From the NCBI GenBank assembly GCA_963277665.1, contig OY728143.1:533792394-533856393 (forward strand): a stretch of DNA of 64,000 nt. Reading direction: 5' to 3'. Position numbers and translations under genes: made by a program. Numbering within the stretch: position 1 is the first letter of the stretch; every line of letters starts with the position of its first letter. This DNA comes from Viscum album. Its lineage: Eukaryota > Streptophyta > Magnoliopsida > Santalales > Viscaceae. The notes beneath the pieces are model-generated. The model was not told the origin of the DNA, did no database searches, and saw only the letters and a list, made by a program, of their open reading frames with translations. Shown here piece by piece: positions 23,313 through 32,369 of the stretch.

Positions 23313-23924
23313 TGAGTGATGTAGCCATCGTCATCGAATCCCCTGAGGATTTATGTACAGTCGTTATTGTCATCGCAGCCACAGCTAGCTCTAGGGTTCC
23401 CGCACATAGCAAGCTCGTTCGGGAGTGTTCGCTCCATGAACCGAGGGGCTGATACATCAACTAACACATATTCTGGAGTTGATGTATCCAAAAGTTCTGT
23501 ATCATCAAATGGAACTCAACGTCACAGACAACGCATCAATCAGACACCTTGTCTGAGAATTATTGGCCTTTTCGTCCTAGGGGCTTGGTTGGTTTTTAAG
23601 TGTAATCCAACCCGAACGTACTCCAAATGCACCCAAACCTTGAGCGGAGTAATCCAAAAGGTCTGTCTCACTTAGAGAAAACCATCAAAGTTGATGGAAC
23701 ATCATTTGGATGTCCGGAGCCAAGTTATAATTGTTTCCGCTCTGAGGGCCCGGTTGGTTTCGTGTACGAACCAACCCGGCCGATACCAAAGTCCTCCGAA
23801 ACTCTTCACTGCGATATACCAAAACGACCGTCTCGATCCATGGATCGCATCAAAGCTGACGGTACATCGATCGGAGGTCTGCAGCCCATGTTATGGTCAA
23901 AAGACCGAAAAGTCTAGTATTAGG

Positions 23925-24650
23925 GGGTTCGGGCCCGGTCCGACCCGGCCCGATACACTACGGGTCGGCCCGAACCGGGTCGACCTGTCCCAGGTCCGGG
24001 TCTGGCCCGCTTGGGCGCAGCCCGGCCCGGCTGGCATGGCACGGCCCGACCTGGGCGAGGCCCGGCTTGGCAGTCCGGCCTGGGCAGCCGGCCCGGTGCG
24101 CTGGCGCTAGCCAGGAGGCTCGGCTATTTCGGCCATGCAGATGGGGGGGGGGAGGGGATTCCACCTTGTTTTGTAACCATTACCCCCATGATGGGGGGCC
24201 ACTCCAGCTGGCCAGCCGGGGGTTGTAACCCCCGACTCTTCCCCTGTCCGTCCGGCCCGCTCCAGCCGGCCGACTGTTGCCGCCATGGGACCGACGATAT
24301 CTGGTCCCCCTGCGCCGATGTCAGAAGCTCGGAACCGGCAGACGGTCCCTACTCCACCGCGGCCTATGGTCGCCGCCTTGGTCTGCCCGGCGTGGCGCGA
24401 TGGCACCACACCCTTTCACCGCGGCCCCGCTCCAGCCTCGGTGCCTTCAGGGTTCTCCGGCGCGGGGCGTCGGCGCTGTGATCTTGCTTGATTAAACAGA
24501 ATGGCGCGACGGTGCCGCACATTCCTTACCTCATGACCCCGCGCGGTGCGACAACACTACACCATCCTCGTTCCATTCCACCACAAGGTAGACAAGAGAA
24601 AAAGGGGAGGAGGGTTGGCCATGCTTGTGCGGTCCGGCCCCCTCCCATTA
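23925..24650 (-). repeat. GC-rich block of element A right LTR
   Basis: Counterpart of 15840-16500, with CCCGGCCCGG-like words and many CpG. Confidence 0.6.
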
Positions 24651-25532
24651 TCTGATAACAAGTGGTCCAATTGTACAGGGAATGATGACCGAAGATAGTC
24701 ACGAATAGAAATTCATAAAAACCCTACCTCATTGAATACATTGAGAGAGGGTCCGTCGTGGAAATAACCATCACAGAGGAAGACGTCACGGAAGGAGAGA
24801 GTCGCGTCGCGGAGAAATGATTCGTCGGCGTCACGTCATGGATCTCCGAGGATCCGACGTTCTTGTCGACCTTCGTCGTAGGTCAGCGTTCTTCGCATTC
24901 TTCGTCAAAGAAGAAGAACATCAAGATCATTTCCATTTCTCCCAAAGAATCACACAACACGATTTCAACCAAATAAAATAAGTACTTCCCTTATTTTATT
25001 AACAAGACGTAAGCATTTGAATTAAAAAATTCAAATTAAACTCACCTAATTAATTAACATAACTTATCAACTTTAATGGTGAGTTGAAGGAGTTAGGGAA
25101 TATGAAGGGGCAAGGTTCGTGTGGGCCCCACCACCCTCATAACCTCCCATGTGAATTTGGGTGGTTTCCCCCAACTTGCACGCAAAGGTTTTAACCACTT
25201 ATAATGAAAAAATAAAATTGTAGCTCAATTTTTATTTAAACTTCCACAAATTTTTAACAACATCTCTCATGTAAACAAAACTCTTGAAAAGGTGTTCCTA
25301 ATCAATTACTGGCGCTACGAATCCATCAGTTCCCTCATAATTTGATTCTGGGCACTGGTTCAAAAGATAGAAAAACTCACTCGTTCGTTTAATGAACGTA
25401 CCTGAGCTAAACTTCAGATAGAAATTCCGGGCACACCGAGCCTCAGAATCAAGTGCCATCAGAAATCGTGTTGTTATAAATTCCCAAAGAAAACTAAGAA
25501 AGAATTTACCTTGAATTTTACGGGTCTTTACA

Positions 25533-26379
25533 TGATCTACATCTTGGTACCCAATGAATTTTCTAAAGTAGTAAGTCATGTTTAAGGTAAGAGTTTATTT
25601 CCATTACATATACCTAACATCTATTCAATTACTATATAATTTATAAAGACCATATCATAATGAAATCAATGTAATGACATCGTCATTTTGGACATCTATT
25701 TTGGTGTATCCCAACAATCAAAAAACTATAGGGATGAGATCCTTGTTCTCATCATCTTTTATAGATATTTTAATTTTTAATGCTCCAATTTTCTAGTGGG
25801 TGGGATTATAATGTACCATATGTATTTATATAGGAATTAATTATTTAACATATTTATATATTTTTCCAACTAGTATATATGAATATAATTCCATATTTTT
25901 TATATATTCTGTGTTTTAATTTTATTAATATTATGTAGGCACATTTTGATATACATGGATAAATGTTTGGTCACCTTACTGAGGAAAACACCTTAGTTTG
26001 TTAAGGGTTTAAATGAGTTTTTTTTTCAATTTCTAATCGATCTGTTGAAGAGAATATAAGAATTTCGTGTCCAAAAAGTAAATTTTAAAGATTGACGTAG
26101 AGAGATAATGTTTATTAACATTTAATATTCAATCAATTACCTGGTCAATATTTATGTTGGATTTGACCTGGAGAATAGAACGTTACAGAAAGGTTGAGAA
26201 CTGATGTCAATCCACATAATTATCTCCCAAAATCATAATCAATGGAAAATGAAATTCAAAACCATATAAATGATGAATTCAAAACCGCATGAGACCACCA
26301 TAAACATGAAAACATATCAGAACCACTAGATGAGGGGTACTACAAATAGCAACGTGAAAAGTGTTAATTATTTGACTAT
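25533..26379. other. CACTA interior upstream of transposase remnant, nothing recognised
   Basis: AT-rich. Bases 25533-25537 (TGATC) are the right target-duplication copy of element A. No coding match is seen. Confidence 0.5.
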
Positions 26380-26920
26380 ATGACAACCTCATCAAGAATG
26401 AATCATATCAGTGGATACCCTCTTGATTATTTGAAGACTAAAATATGGGAAATCTTCATTGAGGAAAATATGTTTCATGATTTAGTTGATGGTGGAAATC
26501 AAGAGATGTATAGTGGATGTTCAAGATACTCAAATCAGTATTTTATGCTGAAGTTGTACCATATCAAATGTCTATGTGGAATTAAAAATAAGGTAATGTC
26601 CTTGATATTGGAATTGTTTCATAATGCATTTCTTGAAGCAAAAATCTCAGTGTATTTTTATGATATGAAAAATGCTGTTAACATGCTCCTCCTAGATTAT
26701 ACAAAAATAAATGAATGTCCCAATGATTATAAACTTTATTGGTGAGAGGATTAATGTAGAAAAGATTATAAAAAAAGGTAGCCTTCTAGATGGAAATAAA
26801 TTTGTGATGTGGGAAGTAGGAATAAACATAATTTCATAAAGAAGAAGAAAGATAATAAACATGAAAAGGTTTTTCTATTCATTCCATTAATGAAGAGCTA
26901 TTCATAATTCCCAGGGTTTT
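26380..26920 (+). pseudogene. CACTA TNP2-type transposase fragment
   Basis: A 121-codon open frame (26380-26745) reads MYSGCSRYSNQYFMLKLYHIKCL, ILELFHNAFLEAKIS and LDYTKINECPNDYKLYW. It matches the TNP2-like transposase stretch found before the Transposase_21 core in plant En/Spm proteins (LYPGC..FS.LS...KL..LK....LL..LK.AFPE...LGL.Y.KI.ACPNDC.LY). After the stop, decayed codons (PSRWK, then EKVFLFIPL near 26870) follow the family order to the RYFPL block. The catalytic core is missing. The ATG at 26380 is probably not the original start. Confidence 0.78.
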
Positions 26921-28140
26921 CATGTTTTTCCACCATTACATTGTGTTATATGATTTATCAGTGTGAAATTTTTATTATGATCCTACATATAAATTTCTAA
27001 ACCCTGTTTGAATAATTAAGTTATAAATATTCTCTCATAATAAATTGGTGACATATATTCTATTTTAAGAGTTATTTCACCCAAATTATTTTGGTTATTG
27101 ATCCTTAACATCTATATATTTAGCATCACTGATATTAAGTGATTACACTTTTATCTCTTATAGTTTCCTTCAATGTTATTCTTTTTAGAGTGGATGTGGC
27201 TAAGTATATATATAGTTTGGTTAGTATTAATGATATATATTGATAAGGCCTCTTTTTTTTTGTTTTATCAATTTTAATCCATGCATTATTTTTCATAGTG
27301 GTGGTTTTCTTCTTTCCTCATTCTTATAAAACAATTTGGAATTAATTTTTTGAGATATGGGATCCTAGTTCATTTCTTTTAATGTGAATATATTGGAACA
27401 TCATGATTTTATAATCCATTTTACAAATAGTATTGTTTTTCCAATGAATTTAAATAATTGGTTTTACTTGAACATTTCAAAATAGGGGGAAATCTTAGGT
27501 TTTTAATATTTTCATTAAATTACGTATTATGATACTTTATTAATGATGTTTCTAATAAGTGATCTTTTTTATAATACCCATGTTAAAAATATTTGTTATT
27601 TTGACATCCCTCAAACTGAAATTTTGTTATTTGTGAAAATTGATATATGTTGATATGAGATGATTGGATTGTTTCATTATCTTTTGTTATGTGTGTGGAA
27701 TATTATAGGGAATTTCAAACTAATTAGGGCGATTTGATTAAATGTATAATATTCTAGTAGTGAGGATATGGTCAGTTAATAAGGGTTGTGATTAGGGACA
27801 ATGTATATTAAATTTGATGAGGTAGTTATTGTGTGTTTATTGTTATGAGGTGGTGATAGTAAAAATCATGGTTCATGGAGATTGAACACCATTCGGTTAT
27901 TTCATTTAGGTTGATGTGGGATTGATGTGTTTTTTTAAGAATGGATATTTTCGATTCCTAGTATTCTAGAAAATAAGTTTTAAATTTTGATAATAAAATT
28001 TCATTTGAAGAATCAATTTTTTTTCAGGTCACTGGTATTGGGGCAGAAGAATTTGCTATTTTTTTATAAAATTGTTTTTCACTGGGGTTATAAAGGCTGC
28101 AAAAAATATGTCTTTTATCTCGACACGTTAGATAAAACTT
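26921..28140. other. CACTA 3' interior, nothing recognised
   Basis: AT-rich with no reliable ORF. The rest of the transposase seems to have been deleted or mutated beyond recognition. Confidence 0.45.
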
Positions 28141-28493
28141 CCACAAAACACCATAATTTAGCGGTGGTTTTAACCTCCTCCACATATTTTTCATATTCTA
28201 TTACCATCTCGCGGTGGTTAGTTTGTTTCTAGTGGTGGATTGCTTTGGAAAAAAATTATTTTTTATTGGTAGTTCAAACCACCATAATAGAAAATACACC
28301 CAATTGAGATAAACCACTGATAAAACCATAAAAAACTGCCACGATATAAGTCCACTATGAAGGAAATCATAATCCCTCGCATAATCAATGAAACTACAAT
28401 AGAAATTTTGTTGACATAAATTTAGAAGTGGTTTTTCAAAACCACTGCCATAGATAAAACAAACTACTGCCAAACATACATTTTCCTATAGTG
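28141..28493 (+). repeat. CACTA right terminus with subterminal repeats
   Basis: Several short direct and inverted copies of a GCGGTGGTTT/AAACCACC word occur: 28160-28172, 28210-28220, about 28232, 28275-28285, 28308-28316, and GAAGTGGTTTTTC facing AAAACCACTGCC at 28427-28450. The end is CCTATAGTG at 28493. Dense subterminal repeats are usual for CACTA ends. Confidence 0.6.
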
Positions 28494-28496
28494 AGT

Positions 28497-29560
28497 GGAA
28501 AATGAAATTATGCCTAATGTTTTTTAAAATCCTGGAAAAGTTTAAGTGGCTAGACCTGAATCTTCTCATACTTTACATCCTAATGAGATTGATTGTGAGG
28601 AATTAGCACAATAGGAACCTATATTAGAGGATCCGGTCTTGGATGGAATTTATGAAGAATATGTCTAGGACAAGAAACAACAAGTTATTATGAATCAAGA
28701 AGATAACCTTTCTAAAATTCAAGGTGAAATAATTAATAAGGATTTTCATGGGGATGAGTTAGGAATAGCTTGAAGGAATTGTTTTTATAGAAGCTAGTAC
28801 AGAGATGGGACGAAGAGAAATCAAATGTTGAATCCCTACCTTTTGTTTTGTTCAATCCAGTTGAAGCTAAGACTGAGAATCAAGCACACAGTACCTTTGA
28901 TTCTGAGAATGATCATTTGGAGTAGTTAATCCAAATTTGTATTAATGTTCAAGATGAAAATGAAAATTTGACAATTGAATTAGAAAAGGAGAAACATAAG
29001 TTTCAGAACTTGAATAATTGTTATGTTTCAAAATTGGAAGTCTGCATTTTTATGATATAAATTTTAGCTGATGTTGGAAAACTGAAATATGAAATTGTAA
29101 GGATGTCACATTTGGATGAATTCAAAATTTTCCTGGAGTATCAATTTGAAACTATCAAGGACAGTTGAGTAGGTAACTCAAGTAGTACACCTAATATAAT
29201 AAGAATATTTACATCTGTAACAGAAGTAAGGAGCATTATGAAAGACAGATTGTAGGACTTATATTATAACAATGCTCGGTTATCTATTCTTCTTGATAAT
29301 CTAAATCATCTTTTTAACTTTCTTACATCAGATGAACCGGGGGTTAGTGTTTTGTTGAATAGATTCACAGAGAAAATAAACAAGTTTAAAGATAAGTTAG
29401 AGAGGTTACATTATTTTTTAGAGTCAATTTGATGTATGATATCCATCTGACATAGGAAATAATGGATCTTGTTGTCCAGTTAGGTGATGGACTTAATAAA
29501 ATTTTGTGACAACATATGTTAGAGCTCAACGAAGTTATTTATAGGTGTTAATGCCGGTTT
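28497..29560 (+). pseudogene. Copia env-position pseudo-ORF with coiled coil
   Basis: This is decayed coding sequence on the plus strand, directly beyond the CACTA end. Readable pieces include ARPESSHTLHPNEI, EEPILEDPVLDGIYEEYV-like text, ENENLTIELEKEKHKFQ (about 28957-29007, heptad-like and highly charged, predicted coiled coil) and LLNRFTEKINKFKDKLERL (about 29350-29405). Sireviruses such as SIRE1 carry an env-like ORF between pol and the 3' LTR with a C-terminal coiled coil, which fits position and character. I see no signal peptide or membrane span. Function cannot be proven. Confidence 0.4.
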
Positions 29561-29865
29561 AACAAAACCTTTTTATCTAATCATTGATTCATATCCTCAT
29601 TTCTGTTCTTGTATATATAGTTTCAATAAAATATATATGCATCTCATTTTCATATGATTTGATTTAATTTTCTGTATAGTCTATGATTTAATTCATGTAA
29701 TCCTGGTTCCAATATTGATAAATAGTTTATCATAACATATACTAATATTCAGTGCTATATTAAATTGTGTTAAATTTATTATTCTATCATTATTTTTAGT
29801 ATCACAAAATATGGGAGAATTATTTTATAAACACAACATTTTTATATATAAATTGTATACCCATT
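29561..29865 (+). other. Copia 3' untranslated spacer
   Basis: AT-rich, with an additional purine run ATATGGGAGAA at about 29807. Sireviruses often have more than one polypurine tract before the 3' LTR. No ORF. Confidence 0.4.
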
Positions 29866-29878
29866 AAGGGAGGAAATT
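29866..29878 (+). promoter_or_regulatory. Copia polypurine tract
   Basis: AAGGGAGGAAATT lies directly before the LTR start TGTGGGTG on the plus strand. Confidence 0.75.
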
Positions 29879-31975
29879 TGTGGGTGTTTTTATAAAATAA
29901 TTTGTTGGATAAATACAAAATTTTATTTACAGAAGAGATAATAATTTACATTATAATGGGTGAGAAAATTTAAAAATAAAAAATAATTTTGTTGAAATTA
30001 AATATTTCATTAATCATTGATGTTAAATACAATTAATTTTGTATGATAATTTCATTGGAAATTTCATGGGTTTTGTGAACGTTAAAATAGGGAAAATTAT
30101 TGAGAATGTGTTGTTTACAAAAACACTCTATTTTATTTAGGGTATATTTTTTATAACAATTCTCTATCTCTATATTATGAATTTGATGTTCACAAATGCC
30201 CTTATTTGTTATTCTAATGATTTTACATTAGTATATTTCATGAAATTAATATTATCTATTTCTATATTTTAGAATAATATTAAGGTGTTATATCTATTTG
30301 GAATGTTTGAAAAAATGTTTAGAAATTAGTTTCTTATGTTCTGGAAACATTGTTCATGCTCTCTGTGTTCGGAAATCACATTCACATATTCTGGAAACAC
30401 TGTTCGCACCCTACATTGGCGAGAATTTCAAAAGGATGGAATACATCATTTAATTTACGACATATAAAAAATGTATGGTTATCAAACAATACGTTAGAAA
30501 CCAATATATGGAAGAAGAACACTATGTTTGGTAGGATCCTTACATTCGGGATATCAGAAAAGAATGGAAGAAGAATCCTACGTTAGTATGGAATTTTATA
30601 ATTGTTTCACTAATGATTGGTTCATAAACCTTACTTTTAAAAATACTCATACATTTTATCATTATTAATGTATCATATAACTATCATTTTGAATTTGATA
30701 AATGTATGGATCATCAACCATAATTTTATAATGATCCTTATGGATAATGTATCTTTTTTGTTTCTAAAAATAAATGTATGGATGTTATACTGTACGTTTG
30801 AAAGTTGAAGATAAAATTACGGTAGATCAAAATTACATTGTCAACCACACATTTTCAACCTTACGGTGTGAAAATTATGTTCAGAGAAATAATTCTATGC
30901 AGTTCAACTATACTTTTCACATTGGAAATTTAAATTACAACATTGATGAGAAATGGTTTTTATGCAGATTATTAGGCTGATTTAAATCCAGATTCAAAGC
31001 TGAATTTTAAGTGTACATTTTACTGATTCAAATCCAATTATTTGTGATTGATAGGATTGATTTATTAGGATCTCTTCTTGGTGAATATTTAGGGGAGTTA
31101 CGTCTGGTGGGTTATTCAAACATTTGAATATCACGATTCTAAAGTGGTCATTTGTGGATATAAATTTTTAATGAAAACACATTTAATTATTCTATATATA
31201 TCCTTGATATTTTGAGTTAAAAAATGGTTTGTATGATTGGAAATTATAAAAATAATTATAAGAACTATCTCTCGAGTTTTTTACTACTACATTTTACAGA
31301 TACTTTCAAGATTTATAGATTTGTTGTTACATGGTACAATGAAACTATGTTTTCTGAAAACGAAGAAACTCATAGAATTTTGATTGTTTCAACATCAAAT
31401 ATCATTCATGAATCCATTGTCGTTGGAGTTTTTGATTTCATCTCTATATCTATTGACACCAGATATACTCAGAACTTCCCTTATCTCAGGAACATCATTT
31501 TTTATCATGAGGATCTATATAGAATTAGTTGCGGGCTGTTGCTACTGTGAAGAACAACTTGAATGTATTTGAAGACAAAAAATATTTTTCATTTGAGAAA
31601 CTGGCTTCACGTATGAATTTATGTATTCTGTTCTATGTATGATCCAGAAGGCTCTGTTATTAGGCTTAACATGTAATGGTGTCAACCTCCTACACTTAGT
31701 TGTGGACAGTATATTTATAAGAGGTATAAATAGTGAAAATCACCAAATCATGAATGTAGAGCATTGGTGGAGGGGACTAGGGGCCTTCTGTTCCCTAAAC
31801 CACTATACTTCCTTGCATCTTCAGTAATTTATTTTTTTCTGATTAAACAATATAATAAAGATAAAAGGAACCACATGGTCATCATCACGATTCATGGAAA
31901 ATATGTAAAAGACCCAATTCACCCCCCACTTATGTGTATTTGGTATAAGTTGATCGAACAAAAATTCCACCCACA
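29879..31975 (+). repeat. Copia 3' LTR
   Basis: It begins TGTGGGTG and ends CACCCACA, an 8-bp terminal inverted repeat with TG...CA ends, 2097 bp long, placed after a polypurine tract. A TATA box lies at 31725-31733. Repeated words GGAAACA.TGTTC (30345, 30388) occur in the first third. Its partner is expected left of the window. Short open frames inside (30350, 31224, 31621) show no family resemblance. Confidence 0.75.
31725..31733 (+). promoter_or_regulatory. Putative LTR TATA box (copia)
   Basis: TATAAATAG, about 240 bases before the LTR end, in a suitable place for U3/R. Confidence 0.5.
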
Positions 31976-32369
31976 ATGATTATACAATGAAATATTTGTG
32001 AAATCTCAAAATGGATTGAGGAGACAATCTCACATGTATTATTCTTCTCTGATTGAATTTTATTCGAATTTTTATCCTATAAGTTTTTTTATTATCTTTT
32101 CATTGTATGTTATTATTATTTTATGAATTTTTGGGATTTTTTCATTTAAATATGATAAAAATTATTTAGGAAGGAATGAAATATATTAATTTTTAAACCT
32201 AAAAATACTCATTTATTAATGAGACAACAAACCTGACCATCCAGTGGATATTATATCCATTTTGTGTGCCATAATACCACTTAAATTGTGGTTTTTTCTA
32301 ATATGGTTAAGTAGAAAATCATAATTGACTATATGATTATTTTATGATAATTTGATGATGTCATAACAG
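31976..32369. other. AT-rich spacer between copia LTR and Ty3 polymerase
   Basis: Begins with ATGAT, the expected copia target duplication. It may be decayed gag-protease sequence of the Ty3 element to the right, but I cannot read motifs in it. Confidence 0.4.

Larger units (their letters stand above)
14212..25532 (-). mobile_element. Element A: Ty3 chromovirus LTR retrotransposon (Tekay/Del-like), full length, decayed
   Basis: Two direct copies of a 3.2-kb repeat (14212-17426 and 22264-25532) with TG...CA ends enclose 4837 bp. On the minus strand the interior reads gag, protease, RT, RNase H, integrase and chromodomain, the order of plant chromoviruses. The LTR starts TGTAAAGACC on the minus strand. 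Flanks are TGTTC (14207-14211) and TGATC (25533-25537), a 5-bp duplication with one mismatch, so this is one insertion. Stops and lost catalytic residues show it is inactive. By eye the LTRs differ at more than one base in ten over their ends, so it is old. The Tekay/Del label rests on LTR length and the chromodomain, not a tree. Confidence 0.93.
22264..25532 (-). repeat. Element A 5' LTR
   Basis: This right copy runs from TGTGACGACCCG to TCTTTACA on the plus strand and aligns along its length with 14212-17426. It has the palindrome at 22750-22766, the tandem array at 23107-23312 and the GC-rich block at 23925-24650. The minus frame 25579-25298 merely crosses the LTR end. Confidence 0.92.
2371..28493 (+). 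mobile_element. CACTA (En/Spm-type) DNA transposon, interrupted by two LTR retrotransposons
   Basis: The left end at 2371 reads CACTACAACAAAAAT, a typical plant CACTA terminus. The right end at 28481-28493 reads TTTTCCTATAGTG, whose reverse complement is CACTATAGGAAAA. Both ends carry short subterminal inverted repeats with AGCGGTRGTTTT-type cores. A TNP2-type transposase remnant (26380-26920) lies on the plus strand between them. Subtracting the nested elements (2738-11561 and 14212-25532) leaves about 6 kb, a normal CACTA size. The 3-bp flanks are ACT on the left and AGT on the right, one mismatch. The termini match imperfectly (CACTA plus an A-run; about three mismatches in 13), so pairing these two ends as one element is an inference. 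The alternative is two unrelated CACTA ends. Confidence 0.55.
1..31975 (+). mobile_element. Ty1/copia LTR retrotransposon (Sirevirus-like), 5' end outside window, split by nested insertions
   Basis: This is the outermost element of the left half. Seen: copia reverse transcriptase and RNase H at 1-905, then after a large insertion (2371-28493) more decayed coding-like sequence with a coiled coil (28497-29560), a polypurine tract and an LTR on the same strand. The order pol, extra ORF, PPT, LTR fits the Sirevirus group of copia elements, which carry an envelope-position ORF after pol; that assignment is an inference from order, not from a profile match. Integrase, protease, gag and the 5' LTR are expected left of base 1. 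Every coding part has stops and frame breaks, so it is dead. The five bases after the LTR (31976-31980, ATGAT) should be the target duplication. Confidence 0.65.

Noticed and set aside
31224..31550. A 108-codon frame in the right part of the copia LTR region
   Set aside because: It lies wholly inside the LTR, has no recognisable domain and its composition is that of the surrounding AT-rich DNA.
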